Shown piece after piece: positions 1-7,998 of a DNA stretch of 46,332 nucleotides; positions within the stretch are counted from its first letter, which is position 1, and each line of letters opens with the position of its first letter. This stretch comes from an uncultured Actinomyces sp. (GTDB taxonomy: Bacteria; Actinomycetota; Actinomycetes; Actinomycetales; Actinomycetaceae): NCBI GenBank assembly GCA_938041695.1, contig CALISI010000058.1, forward strand, positions 1-46,332. The letters run 5' to 3'. The position numbers and the translations under genes were made by a program. The notes beneath the pieces are model-generated. The model was not told where the DNA came from and did not search any database. It was given only the letters and a program-made list of their open reading frames with translations.

Positions 1-190
1 CGATCCCGCAGTCGCGCAGGCAGGTCAGGTGGTTGGACACGTTCGAGCGGGTCAGTCCCAGCTCGCGCGAGAGCACCGCGGGGTGGCTCGGGCCGTCAAG
101 CAGGGACATCAGGATACGGGAGCGCGTCGGGTCGGCCATGGCCCGGCCGAGCCGGTTCATGACGTCGAGGCGCGAAGCAATAGTCAGCAT
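1..190 (-). CDS. cmtR: CmtR-like ArsR-family metal-sensing repressor (3' part outside window)
   Basis: The first 63 residues of a small winged-helix repressor; the rest lies beyond the left edge. Reading from the ATG at 190, the protein begins MLTIASRLDVMNRLGRAMAD, followed by an ArsR helix-turn-helix with TRSNVSNHL. This closely follows Mycobacterium tuberculosis CmtR, a Cd(II)/Pb(II) sensor. Two of its metal ligands, Cys57 and Cys61 of the LxCLRxCG motif, fall at exactly the same positions here; the third, near the C-terminus, is not visible. Family members repress a metal-efflux pump or themselves and release DNA on binding metal. An inverted repeat lies just upstream at 192-208. The gene sits at the edge of mobilization-like remnants, so it may belong to an acquired metal-resistance module. 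The family call is strong; the exact metal is inferred from the cysteines. Confidence 0.85.
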   Translation of the reverse strand, partial: MLTIASRLDVMNRLGRAMADPTRSRILMSLLDGPSHPAVLSRELGLTRSNVSNHLTCLRDCGI

Positions 191-191
191 G

Positions 192-208
192 CACTGAACT
201 ATACAGTG
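192..208. promoter_or_regulatory. Candidate operator of the CmtR-like repressor
   Basis: An inverted repeat with arms CACTG and CAGTG around a 7-base AACTATA centre starts 2 bases upstream of the cmtR-like start codon. AT-rich short palindromes next to the start are typical autoregulatory operators of ArsR-family genes. No binding has been shown; placement is the main argument. Confidence 0.45.
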
Positions 209-282
209 ATAGCTGACCAATAGTCCAGTTGCAGGGGCTGCCGCACGCGCTCCGCGCGCTTGCCCTCGTGAGGCGTGATCAT
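199..282 (-). pseudogene. Truncated 27-codon ORF coupled to the coiled-coil membrane protein gene
   Basis: An ATG overlaps the stop of the upstream membrane protein gene in an ATGA arrangement (279-282), as in translationally coupled operon genes. The frame starts MITPHEGKRAER and then runs into the cmtR-like operator and stops after 27 codons. It looks like the beginning of a longer gene, cut where the mobilization-like segment was joined to the cmtR region. It could also be a chance short frame; there is no recognisable domain. Confidence 0.35.
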
Positions 283-806
283 CTCTTGCGCCAGCGGGGC
301 AACTTTGGCATCCCGCGGCCCTTCCAGGTCTCCACAAGACCCGCAACCCAGCGGACGGACGCGAAGAGCCCGTAGCCGGCCCCGGCGAGGCCAGCGCCGA
401 CCACGAGCCACCGGCCGATGCCGAGCCACACGCTCCCGTCCACGTCCAGCGCCCACTGAACACCCGTGATGAGCCCGGCGATGCCCATCCAGAGACCGGC
501 GACGACCACGGCCACCGGCAGGAGAACGAGGCACATCGCGGCGGCGGCGGACCAGAGCTGTCGCGCCTCCAGCTTCGCCGTCGCGGCGATGATCCGCTCT
601 AGCCGCCTCGGCGTCTCCTCGTCCATGACCTTCACGAACCCTGCGAGCTTCCTCTGCTGTTCGGTCAGCGTGGCAATCCTCGTGTTCTGCGCCTCGACGG
701 CGGCGAGGATCGAGGTCAACAGCTCCATCGTCTCCGGACTGCCGAGCTGCTGCTGCGACTGCTCGGGCTCGTTCTGCTGCTTCAGCCTGTCGAGCGCTGC
801 GCTCAT
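279..806 (-). CDS. Coiled-coil membrane protein, possible mobilization accessory protein
   Basis: A 175-residue protein. I chose the ATG at 806 because AAGGAG stands just upstream; upstream extension in the same frame is arginine-rich and unlike a protein. Residues 1-80 are hydrophilic and heptad-like (LTSILAAVEAQNTRIATL). Two hydrophobic segments follow, at about 88-113 and 122-150, and then a basic tail. This layout (N-terminal coiled coil, two membrane helices, short basic end) recalls MobB/MobC-type accessory proteins encoded beside relaxases on small mobilizable plasmids, but I cannot identify the family with certainty. The overlapping downstream ORF and an arginine/glutamine-rich frame upstream (about 810-930) would fit a decayed mobilization operon. 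Confidence 0.5.
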   Translation of the reverse strand: MSAALDRLKQQNEPEQSQQQLGSPETMELLTSILAAVEAQNTRIATLTEQQRKLAGFVKVMDEETPRRLERIIAATAKLEARQLWSAAAAMCLVLLPVAVVVAGLWMGIAGLITGVQWALDVDGSVWLGIGRWLVVGAGLAGAGYGLFASVRWVAGLVETWKGRGMPKLPRWRKR

Positions 807-935
807 ATTCCTTCTCCTTCTGCTGCTGGTGGTAGTCGAAGAACGCCTGCTCGCCCTCCGGGGTGAAGTCCGCCGAGAGGGCGCTCGCGCGCTTGCGGCG
901 CTCGGTGCAGCCGGGCCGCCACCAAACGGGGGAAA
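807..935 (-). pseudogene. Possible C-terminal remnant of a relaxase-like gene
   Basis: Upstream of the coiled-coil gene one minus-strand frame reads FTPEGEQAFFDYHQQQKEKE and continues glutamine- and alanine-rich, like the charged C-terminal tails of plasmid relaxases that overlap the next mob gene. No catalytic relaxase motif, start codon or RBS is present, and the sequence beyond about 960 has no extended reading frame. If real, it is only the end of a truncated gene. Weakly supported and based on composition and context. Confidence 0.25.
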
Positions 936-1060
936 TGGTGTCATTAGAGGTACGACACGCCGGCGACACACCGCCAACTAGCTTCTAATGCTGCAAACCC
1001 CCCACCGCAGCCAGCCTCGTGCGCCACGTCGCCTACAAGACCTGTGCGCAGGGCCGATTG

Positions 1061-1139
1061 GCGCGAAAAAACTCGCCCAGCAAGCGCAAAAACGCCGATT
1101 TTGGGGTGTTTTGCGCGTGCAGGGCGAACTTTTTCGCGC
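1061..1139. repeat. Mirrored palindrome, family A (copy 1)
   Basis: A long imperfect palindrome. The left arm GCGCGAAAAAACTCGCCCAG and the right arm, whose reverse complement is GCGCGAAAAAGTTCGCCCTG, are symmetric about position 1100. The axis falls on the second T of GATT in the core AACGCCGATTTTGG. A second copy at 24031-24180 has the same arms and the same core in the same register. No ORF covers it convincingly. It forms the left end of a block of repeats reaching to 2100. Confidence 0.8.
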
Positions 1140-1163
1140 ACAAGGCGCGACAACGTGGCGACC

Positions 1164-1330
1164 TTGAAACCGACAACACCACTGCTCGCCCCCAACAAGG
1201 GACCGCTGAAACCGACAACACCTCTGCACCCGAAAACTGCGCCAAAAACGCCCATTTCTCACCCGCAAAGGCGATGGCGGTTTCAGTCGAGGCTCGGTCG
1301 CCGCCCGCAAAGGCAACAGGGGTTTCAGAC
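1164..1330. repeat. Mirrored phased repeat array, family B (42-bp period)
   Basis: The word TTGAAACCGACAACACC occurs at 1164 and, as CTGAAACCGACAACACC, at 1206, 42 bp apart. The inverse word GGTTTCAG occurs at 1279 and 1321, again 42 bp apart. Both nested pairs are centred on 1246. The two right-hand units also share CCCGCAAAGGC before the word. Between the halves lies a core-like CCAAAAACGCCCATTT, offset about 10 bp from the axis. No gene is evident. Confidence 0.75.
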
Positions 1331-1414
1331 AACCGGCCCAGCTGGCCTACAGGGCCAGTCTGCGGAGCCCATGGGCGACGGCGGGGATTGGCCAGGCGAC
1401 CAGTGGGCGGCCAA

Positions 1415-1597
1415 TGTTACAAACGTCGTCAAACCAACGCGATTCCAATCACCTCACGAGAACCCCTGTGACAAACGTCGTCAATCTAAGCCCAAAAACC
1501 GCCATTTTCAGCGAAAAAGCCCTCGGATTGACGACGTTCGTAACAACGGGGCAGAAATCCACACGAAAAACTCCTCGGATTGACGACGTTCGTAACA
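1415..1597. repeat. Mirrored phased repeat array, family C (52-bp period)
   Basis: The 18-mer TGTTACAAACGTCGTCAA (1415-1432) recurs as TGTGACAAACGTCGTCAA at 1467-1484. It recurs inverted, as TTGACGACGTTCGTAACA, at 1528-1545 and 1580-1597. The period is 52 bp on both sides, and the outer and inner pairs are both centred exactly on 1506. The axis lies on the second T of CATT in the core AAAACCGCCATTTTCAG, as in family A. The right-hand units share about 30 bp, including CCTCGGA before the word. No coding evidence. Confidence 0.85.
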
Positions 1598-1713
1598 ACA
1601 CGCACCCGAGCACCCCAAAAACTCAACACACGAGCCCCCCCGTGACGCCCCCAGGGAGTAGAGGGACCAGGCTGCGGTGCCCGTAGGCGGTGGCGGGGCC
1701 CGATCGGCACATA

Positions 1714-1821
1714 TTCGCATGCAATTCCCCCACACACACTTCATGCTTTGAAATGTAATCGTTGAAATTCCGGGCTTTTCACTAAGTGACGAACTGCAGG
1801 TGTCAGGGAATTGCATGCGAA
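1714..1821. repeat. 108-bp inverted-repeat element, family F (copy 1)
   Basis: Perfect 16-bp arms (TTCGCATGCAATTCCC at 1714-1729 and its reverse complement at 1806-1821) enclose 76 bp with GTTGAAAT just left of the centre. A second element at 24229-24338 has the same total length, the same GTTGAAAT at the same offset and homologous arms in which the ATGC is replaced by ACGT on both sides, so the pairing is kept. That covariation argues for a selected hairpin or cruciform. Confidence 0.75.
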
Positions 1822-1839
1822 ACTGAGGATAGGGAACAC

Positions 1840-2100
1840 GTCGAGGCGCGAGACCCGGCCTGGCTTCGAAGCAACGCACCCCGTAACACATCAGCAACCA
1901 GGCGCCGCCGGTGTGGAGGGCGCCGGAGGGACCTGCCGCCGTGCCGGTGGGCGGCGGCGGGGCCTGGCCGGGCTTCGAGCCGACGCGCCGAGCGAAGCTC
2001 GCGGCGCGGACGGCGAGCGGGCGGGCCGCCACCCACCGGCACACACAGCGGCCGGGCCCTCCAGCGCCCGGAACACCCATGGGGCCACAGCAACACGTAG
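1840..2100. repeat. GC-rich composite repeat, family G (copy 1)
   Basis: About 260 bp related to 24360-24660. The best block, 1962-2014, matches 24518-24570 at 51 of 53 positions. It contains a strong hairpin around GAGCGAAGCTC (GCGCCGAGC/GCTCGCGGCGC). Flanking shared words include GTGCCGGTGGGCGGC and CCGGAACACC. A shorter related piece sits at about 1676-1700. The arginine/proline-rich ORFs here are not conserved between the copies and I do not call them genes. Confidence 0.65.
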
Positions 2101-2155
2101 TGTCCTTTAACCCAAAAACGGGCGCGACAACACCGCAGCCACACCCAGGCACAAC

Positions 2156-2185
2156 AAAAACCGCAGACCCTCAAAGGATCTGCGG
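2156..2185 (-). terminator. Rho-independent terminator after tRNA-Leu
   Basis: Reading leftwards, CCGCAGATCC pairs with GGGTCTGCGG (7-bp core CCGCAGA/TCTGCGG at 2161-2185) and is followed by five T. It stands 8 bases beyond the tRNA 3' end and terminates the tRNA transcript. Confidence 0.85.
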
Positions 2186-2193
2186 CTTCATCG

Positions 2194-2277
2194 TGCGCGA
2201 GGGGGGAGTTGAACCCCCACTCCATCACTGGAACACGGACCTGAACCGTGCGCGTCTGCCTATTCCGCCACTCGCGC
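2194..2277 (-). tRNA. tRNA-Leu (CAG)
   Basis: An 84-base tRNA. Acceptor arms GCGCGAG (2271-2277) and CTCGCGC (2195-2201) pair fully, with discriminator A at 2194. The 5' part has TGGCGGAATAGGCAGACGC, typical of a class II leucine tRNA. The anticodon stem GCACGG/CCGTGT encloses TTCAGGT, so the anticodon is CAG (complement of 2241-2243), reading CTG. A short variable arm follows, then a TΨC arm with GGTTCAA. CCA is not encoded. The 3' end faces the mobilization-like remnants, so the gene could have been an integration target. Confidence 0.95.
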
Positions 2278-2400
2278 GTACCCAGAAAGAATAGGGGTAT
2301 CACGCCCTCCACGTCAAATCAGCACCGTATGACCCAGGGCACACGAATCTGCCCTCCACCCACAAAACACTGCAATCTCAACGAAAACAGCAGCGACAAC

Positions 2401-3276
2401 CTACAGCATCAACCTGCACGCAACGATGCCAGCGACACCCAACAGGCTCGCAGCGATCACAGCGGCATCCACCCAGCCGAGCCGCACGCGCGCGCCACGA
2501 CCCGCGCCATCATGCGCCTCGATGGCACCCCGCATGGACATGGCCCGCCCGGTTTCGGCGGCGCCGCGTGACGTGGCGGACAGGATCGCGGTGATGACGT
2601 CCACGCTTAGGCGCGCGTAGCCGCGCAGCGACAGTGTGGCAACGTCCTGGCCGAGGCGCAGCTTGGCGGTATCGAGCACCGCCTGCGCCTGGTCGCGCAG
2701 CATCGGCAGGCCTCGCAGGGCGGAGGCCATGACGAGCGACCACTGATCGACTGGCGCACCCAGGAGCCGCAGCGGCGTGAGGAAGAAGCGCAGCGTGGCC
2801 GCGAGCGCCGCGGTCGGCGTTACCCACGCAATGAGGCCCGATCCCCACAGGACGACGAGCGCCAGGGTAGAGACTCGCAGGAACAGCTCGAGTCCATCGC
2901 CCAGCCAGGCGCCGATGCAGCCGCCAATAAAGCCGGAGATCATCCACAGGGGTGGGCGCGGCGCGACGCTCAGCGGCAGCCGGATAATCAGCGACGCGAC
3001 GACGATGAGCCCACCGACGATCGCGAGCGTCGACCACCGCGGCGAAACGATCACGCAGGTGGTGAGCACGGTCCAGCAGGCGATGAGGGTGCCGGGCCAG
3101 GCGCGCGACAGCCGCGTCGACCAGGGCAGGGGTCGAGGCAGGGTGAAGCCCGTGCTTCGCCGCGGCTTCGGGCGCGGGGCCCCTTCGCCGAGGCCGGGAG
3201 GGGTCCTCGAGAAACGCCCCTCGCTGGCGCCGCCGCCGGGGCCTGTCGCCCCGCATGCGGAGTGGGGTTCGATCAT
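2401..3276 (-). CDS. ecfT: ECF transporter T component (EcfT)
   Basis: A 291-residue membrane protein, the transmembrane coupling subunit of an energy-coupling factor importer. The first ~45 residues are a hydrophilic Pro/Arg-rich extension. Hydrophobic segments follow from about residue 60, then the long cytoplasmic part with LRLGQDVATLSLRGYARL and ATSRGAAETGRAMSMRGAIE. The latter carries the Ala-Arg-Gly-type coupling motif (here SMRGA) by which EcfT contacts the ATPases. A last hydrophobic helix closes the protein. The ATG at 3276 overlaps the stop of the upstream gene as ATGA, so the two are co-translated, and together they supply all four ECF functions. The substrate cannot be told from this subunit. 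Confidence 0.85.
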   Translation of the reverse strand: MIEPHSACGATGPGGGASEGRFSRTPPGLGEGAPRPKPRRSTGFTLPRPLPWSTRLSRAWPGTLIACWTVLTTCVIVSPRWSTLAIVGGLIVVASLIIRLPLSVAPRPPLWMISGFIGGCIGAWLGDGLELFLRVSTLALVVLWGSGLIAWVTPTAALAATLRFFLTPLRLLGAPVDQWSLVMASALRGLPMLRDQAQAVLDTAKLRLGQDVATLSLRGYARLSVDVITAILSATSRGAAETGRAMSMRGAIEAHDGAGRGARVRLGWVDAAVIAASLLGVAGIVACRLML

Positions 3277-5399
3277 GAGAGCACCCCCTCGGCGAGGTGG
3301 CCGTGGGTGTCGCACAGGGAGTCCATGCCTTCGAGGTCGTGGGAGATGACGAGGATGGACAGGCCGGCGCACCGGCGCTCGTCCAGGACGGAGATGAGCA
3401 GGTCGCGCGAGGCCGCGTCGAGGCCCGCCATGGGCTCGTCGAGGATGAGGACGCTCGGGTGGGAGGCGAGCAGCCCGGCGAGGGCGACGCGGCGCATCTG
3501 CCCTCCCGAGAGGTCGTCGATGCCGCGCGAGGCGAGGGCGGGGTCGAGTCCGACGAGTCCCATGGCCTCGGCGACGATGCGGTCGCCCGCCTCGCGGCTG
3601 ATCGCGCCCTTGCGGTGCGCGGAGCCGGTGCCCACGCGCGGACCGTAGCCAGCGGCGGCGAGGATGTCGGAACGCACGGAAGGGCGCTGAAGCTGGAGAC
3701 GCGCGAATTGCATGGAGAGGGCGACGTCGCCGACGCAACGTTCCATGGGGCGTCCGCCGAGGGTGACGCGACCCCAGGTGGGCACGAGGAGGCCGGTGAG
3801 GACGCGCGACAGCGTTGTCTTGCCTGACCCGTTGTCCCCCGTGATGAGCATGGCCTGGCCGGGGTCGAGGATGAGGCTGACGTCGCGTAGGACCGGCTTC
3901 TCCCAGGGGGTGCCGAGGTCGTAGGTGTGGGCGACGCGGTCGGCCCACAGGTGGTCGGCGTTAATGAGGGCGGGGGCACCCGCCGATGGCCGCTGGGAGC
4001 CGGCCGACGCACCGGGGGAAGGGGACACGGGAGGATCCCCGGCCTCGTCGATGAGGAGAGCGCCCTCCCCCGTGCGCCGGTCGGAGACGATGCGACCACC
4101 ACGAATCGTGACGACGCGGTCGGCGCGCGCGCTTTCGGCGAGGTCGTGGGTGATGTGGACGACGGCGATCCCGCGTGCGGGCAGCGCGGCGAGGAGGTCG
4201 AGCATCTCGGCGCGGCCCGCGCGGTCGATCATGGCGGTGGATTCGTCGGAGATGAGCAGGCGCGGGGAGCGCGCGAGGGCACCCGCGAGCGCGAGGCGCT
4301 GAAGCTGCCCGCCGGAGAGGGAGCGTGGGTCGGCGTCGGCGAGGCCGGAGAGGCCAACACTGGCGAGTAGCTCATCGAGATCAAGATCGGAGATCTGCGA
4401 GGCGCTCATGCCCCAGGTGACATCTTCGGCGACGCTCTGTCCGAGAACGAGGAGTTCGGAGCGCTGCCCCACGAGAGCGGTTCCGCCGACAGCTCCGAGG
4501 ACGCCGCCACCCTGGCGCGTTCCCGAGCCGGGTTCGGCACCCGCAAGGAGGAGCGCGAGGGTGGACTTGCCCGAGCCGTTATGCCCAACGATAACCGTGA
4601 ATTCAGGCCGCTCGAAGCTCAGGGTGACGCCGCGCAGGGCGGGGTGGTCGGCGCCCGGGTAGGTGAAGTCGACGTCGGTGAGGGTCAGGGGCAGGGGGGA
4701 CGAGGCCTCGACCCCTTCACGCGGGTCCGCCGAGCGGGCGGTCGCCTCCAGGAGTGGGTCCCAGCCTGCGTCGAGGAAGATGCGACTGAGGATCGCACCG
4801 AGAAGCCACCGGGCGGCGAGGACCAGGAAGGCCACGCCGATGAAGCGCGTGATGGGGATCCAGATCCACCACCAGTCGACGAACCACTGGCCGAGCTGGT
4901 GTCCCGCGTCGACGAAACCGCCGGAATGGGGGATGTGGCCGACCAGCTTGAGGAAGCCGTCGAGGGTCTTGCGGATACTTTCGAGGCCGAGGGTGCGCAG
5001 GTCAGACAGGATCCAGAACGCGATGCCGGTGCCGACACCCCAGACGACGCCAAGGCCGGCGGCGACGCCGCCGACGGGCAGCCAGGAGGCGCGTTTCTTG
5101 TGGAGGAAGCCGATGACGAGGCCAACGAGGGCGGCCTGGAAGGAGCGGCCGGCCGTGGCGACGCCGCCGACGGCGATGGCGAGGAGGATCGTCGAGGCGA
5201 AGGCTGCGACCGCGGCTCGGGGTCGCAGTTTGAGGGAGACCATCGCGAGGGGGACGGCCGTGGCGACCTGGAAGAGGAGCTGGAAGACGGGGGTCACGGC
5301 GGCGATAAGGCCGAAGGTGACGGCCAGGCCCGAAAGCGCGCCAGCGGTCGCCACCTCGACGGGAGTGAGGCGGCGGGCATCGCGCGCGGATGAACTCAT
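3273..5399 (-). CDS. ECF transporter: fused substrate-specific membrane domain and two ATPases
   Basis: A 708-residue fusion. Residues ~10-210 form about six membrane helices of an S component. Residues ~235-450 and ~475-705 are two ABC ATPases. ATPase 1 has GHNGSGKST (272-280), LSGGQ (362-366) and a Walker B ISDES with Ser in place of the usual Pro. ATPase 2 has GDNGSGKTT (522-530), LSGGQ and LILDEP. I start at ATG 5399, preceded by GGGAG; an in-frame GTG at 5474 would add 25 residues unlike the family. The complex would import a vitamin, vitamin precursor or metal, and the S domain does not let me choose. No riboswitch is visible upstream. S-A-A fusions of this kind are known in Actinobacteria. 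Confidence 0.85.
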   Translation of the reverse strand: MSSSARDARRLTPVEVATAGALSGLAVTFGLIAAVTPVFQLLFQVATAVPLAMVSLKLRPRAAVAAFASTILLAIAVGGVATAGRSFQAALVGLVIGFLHKKRASWLPVGGVAAGLGVVWGVGTGIAFWILSDLRTLGLESIRKTLDGFLKLVGHIPHSGGFVDAGHQLGQWFVDWWWIWIPITRFIGVAFLVLAARWLLGAILSRIFLDAGWDPLLEATARSADPREGVEASSPLPLTLTDVDFTYPGADHPALRGVTLSFERPEFTVIVGHNGSGKSTLALLLAGAEPGSGTRQGGGVLGAVGGTALVGQRSELLVLGQSVAEDVTWGMSASQISDLDLDELLASVGLSGLADADPRSLSGGQLQRLALAGALARSPRLLISDESTAMIDRAGRAEMLDLLAALPARGIAVVHITHDLAESARADRVVTIRGGRIVSDRRTGEGALLIDEAGDPPVSPSPGASAGSQRPSAGAPALINADHLWADRVAHTYDLGTPWEKPVLRDVSLILDPGQAMLITGDNGSGKTTLSRVLTGLLVPTWGRVTLGGRPMERCVGDVALSMQFARLQLQRPSVRSDILAAAGYGPRVGTGSAHRKGAISREAGDRIVAEAMGLVGLDPALASRGIDDLSGGQMRRVALAGLLASHPSVLILDEPMAGLDAASRDLLISVLDERRCAGLSILVISHDLEGMDSLCDTHGHLAEGVLS

Positions 5400-5494
5400 G
5401 TGTCTAGTCTCCCAGGCCGCGCCCACATCTGCGACCGCCGGGCCGCTTGACCCGACGAAATCATCGACCGACACCTAGCGACATGCCCCAACGC

Positions 5495-6427
5495 CTACTG
5501 CCTGTTGATCGCACCGAAGGGGATGTGGACGCTCGGGGTGGACAGCGACGCGCCTTCGACGTGGCGGCGCTGATCGTCGAAGAAAATGTGCGGCTGCAGC
5601 ACCTCCAGCATGGGACCCTTCGGGAGGCCACCCAAGAAGAATGCATCGTTGACGCTCAGGCCCCACTGGCGGATCGAGTTGATCGCACGCTCATGTGCGG
5701 GGGCGCTACGAGCCGTCACCACGGCAACGTGCACCCTGCGTCGATACCCTGACGGGTCATCCAGACGTTTCGACTCCTCGATCCCCTGAATACGGTTAAT
5801 CTTCTCCAGAAAATCGGCCATCGGCCCGCGGTCGAGAGGCACCGCGGCCAGGGCACTCTCACTCTCTTGATACCCGTCCAGACCCTCACTCTGGAACACG
5901 CGCTCAGCTGAATCGTCGGCCAGCACACCATCAAAATCGAAGGCGATGCGCAGGTCCGCGTCCCCGTCATCGGGGGCCGCATGACCCATGACATGCCCCG
6001 CCGCAAATCCCATGTCGATCGCCTCGCGTACGTCGTCTTCGTTGGCCGAGAGAAAGACGGACATGCTCAGCGGCCCCATAAACTGGTACGGTGCACGCCC
6101 CTGCATGAAGATCGCGCGCGTAATGTCCAAATCGTGACGCTCAACGGAACGCATCACCCGCATCCCGGTCTCCGGATCGTTGCGCGAGAGGATCACAACC
6201 TCCACCAGCCGCTCGTCCTCGGAGAGGTCGTTGAGGGCCAGGAGGCGCCGAATGAAGGGGAAAGCAACCCCCGGTTGCAGCACATCATCGATGTGCTCGC
6301 GCTGATACTCGCGGTACTTCTCCTCGCCCTTGTTTCGGAATACGGCGTCCGATTCCTCCAGGTCGAAAAGAGCGCTTGATGCGACACCGACGACGAGGGC
6401 ACGATCCAGATCAAGACGGCCGGGCAT
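5495..6427 (-). CDS. 5'-nucleotidase (cytosolic NT5C1-like family)
   Basis: A 310-residue cytoplasmic protein predicted to dephosphorylate nucleoside 5'-monophosphates. It has the features of the 5'-nucleotidase family typified by eukaryotic NT5C1: an N-terminal RALVVGVASSALFDLEESD, the central LSRNDPETGMRV, an IAFDFDGVLADD acidic nucleophile motif, VTARSAP with the conserved Thr/Ala-Arg, and a late FFDDQ Asp pair. Start ATG 6427 has GAAGGAA upstream; the longer frame lacks support. It stands alone between the ECF operon and the MFS gene. The family is clear from the order of the motifs; substrate preference is not. Confidence 0.75.
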   Translation of the reverse strand: MPGRLDLDRALVVGVASSALFDLEESDAVFRNKGEEKYREYQREHIDDVLQPGVAFPFIRRLLALNDLSEDERLVEVVILSRNDPETGMRVMRSVERHDLDITRAIFMQGRAPYQFMGPLSMSVFLSANEDDVREAIDMGFAAGHVMGHAAPDDGDADLRIAFDFDGVLADDSAERVFQSEGLDGYQESESALAAVPLDRGPMADFLEKINRIQGIEESKRLDDPSGYRRRVHVAVVTARSAPAHERAINSIRQWGLSVNDAFFLGGLPKGPMLEVLQPHIFFDDQRRHVEGASLSTPSVHIPFGAINRQ

Positions 6428-6534
6428 ACCGTGTTTCCTTCCGCTCGCAGGTGCTCGCTGCCTTGAGAGACAGGGTATAGCTGACCGTACACACCTGCGG
6501 CTCTGGGGGACAGGGACGCGCACCTGCGCAGGGT

Positions 6535-7821
6535 CTACGCCACCTCGTCGGGGGGCAGTGCGACGGGGACGGGGGTGTCGAGGTCGCGGATGCTCGGGAT
6601 GACATACATTGCCGCACCAAGAAGACAGAAGAAGGTACCCGAAGCGGCAAAGAGGACAGGCCCTCCCATTTTCTCAGCGAAGGCGCCGCCCAGGATGACG
6701 CCGACGGGCATCGCCAGCCCGAGCATCAGCTGGAAGAACCCGAGGGCGCGCCCGACCTTGTCCTCCCCGACGTGCCTCTGGATGAGGGTCATCAGGGGCG
6801 CGTGGAACCATGCCAGGAAGATGCAGCCGAATCCCATGAGGGTGACGAAGGCCCAGAAGCCGCTGCGGGAAAGCAGGCCGACCGCCGCAAAGGGGACTCC
6901 GACGACAACGGTCGTGGCGCTGATGAGCAGCGCCAGGCGCTTGCCCCCGCCCCAGGCCATCATGATGACCGCGCCGACCAGCATGCAGGTGCCCGTTATC
7001 GCCTCGGCGACAGACACCATCGCCCCGTCGGCCCCGAAGTACTGCTTCGCCATGAGCGGGTAGACCGCCGCGAGCGCCTCGAAGACCATCATCCCTGCCG
7101 TGAGGGCGACGATGAGATACACGAGGCCCACGTTGGCGCTCAGCGCCCGCCACCCCTCGCGAACCTGCCCCATGATGGTGGGGGGCATCTCGGCCTCAGC
7201 GGAGGGGATGCGCGCCAGCGCCAGGCCGGCCACCGCGAGGAGCGCCCCCAGGAACTCCAGACCCAGGGTGTAGGGCAGCCCGAAGGCGGTGTAGAGGGCG
7301 ATGCCGATGGCCGGAGAGCCGATGTTAGCGATGGATCCGATTGCCTGGTCGAGGGTGTTGACGCGCATGAGGTGCTTCTCGGGGACCAGCATCGGCATGG
7401 CCGCGCTCATCGCCGGGAAGTGGAAGGCCTGGAAGCAGCTGCGTAGCACCGCGAAGATGCAAATCACGGCGAAGGATCCGTGTCCCAGCCACGCCAGCGC
7501 CCCCAGCGCCAGCGACATCACGCCTGCACCCAGGTCGGAGACGATCATGACGGCGCGGCGGTTGTAGCGGTCGGCGGCGACGCCGCCGAGTGGGGCCAGG
7601 AGGCCGAGGGGCAGCTGGGACAGGGCCATGACGATGGCGAGCTTCAGGGCCGACCCCTCGGTAATGGTGACGTGCCAAATGATCGCCCACCCCGACGCCC
7701 CGCTGGTGATGATCGAGAACGCCTGCCCGGTCCAGATTATGGCGACCACTCGCCACCAGTTCGGCGCCAGGCTACGCCCGGATGCGCTGACCAGCGCGAT
7801 GGAGGAGGTGTCTTGAGTCAT
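6535..7821 (-). CDS. Major facilitator superfamily exporter
   Basis: A 428-residue protein with about twelve hydrophobic helices. Motif A, GGVAADRYNRR (79-89), lies between helices 2 and 3 as in drug/siderophore exporters of the EntS/MefA-like branch. It is transcribed away from the iron-type ABC importer, from which it is separated by 177 bp containing a DtxR/IdeR-like box. Export of a siderophore or a drug is possible; the context favours a link with iron but proves nothing. No clear RBS precedes the ATG at 7821, so the message may be leaderless or the start slightly different. Confidence 0.75.
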   Translation of the reverse strand: MTQDTSSIALVSASGRSLAPNWWRVVAIIWTGQAFSIITSGASGWAIIWHVTITEGSALKLAIVMALSQLPLGLLAPLGGVAADRYNRRAVMIVSDLGAGVMSLALGALAWLGHGSFAVICIFAVLRSCFQAFHFPAMSAAMPMLVPEKHLMRVNTLDQAIGSIANIGSPAIGIALYTAFGLPYTLGLEFLGALLAVAGLALARIPSAEAEMPPTIMGQVREGWRALSANVGLVYLIVALTAGMMVFEALAAVYPLMAKQYFGADGAMVSVAEAITGTCMLVGAVIMMAWGGGKRLALLISATTVVVGVPFAAVGLLSRSGFWAFVTLMGFGCIFLAWFHAPLMTLIQRHVGEDKVGRALGFFQLMLGLAMPVGVILGGAFAEKMGGPVLFAASGTFFCLLGAAMYVIPSIRDLDTPVPVALPPDEVA

Positions 7822-7935
7822 TCACACGACGTTAGCGGCGGGTTTCCTGCCAGTCAACAGCTTTGTGGGGCCGTCAGTCAAGCCCTCGTGGCCGAGGCCG
7901 GAAATCACAGCGTGTCATATAGCAACAGTTACTCT

Positions 7936-7953
7936 TGTAAGGCCTCCCTAATT
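7936..7953. promoter_or_regulatory. Candidate DtxR/IdeR iron-repressor box
   Basis: TAAGG-CCTC-CCTAA at 7938-7951 fits the inverted TWAGG...CCTWA pattern of actinobacterial DtxR/IdeR operators. It is 48 bases before the lipoprotein start and between two divergent genes, where a repressor could control both. The match is partial. Confidence 0.4.
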
Positions 7954-7998
7954 TTGTGTAGCATCTCCCTCGTAATCCCAAAAACACGAGAGGACCCG

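Noticed and set aside
199..800. Long arginine-rich minus-strand frame overlapping the coiled-coil protein
   Set aside because: After about 810 it is the out-of-frame shadow of the membrane protein gene; only the upstream piece might be a true remnant.
1415..1597. CRISPR-like spacing of 18-bp words 52 bp apart
   Set aside because: Only two copies per orientation, the second half is inverted, and no cas gene is nearby; a CRISPR array has many repeats in one orientation.
1508..2152. A 214-codon minus-strand open frame through the repeat block
   Set aside because: Composition follows the repeats, there is no RBS or domain, and it is not conserved in the second copy of the composite.
5400..5494. 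Riboswitch or cobalamin/thiamine element before the ECF genes
   Set aside because: Only about 95 bases separate the ECF start from the next gene and no known riboswitch core is visible.
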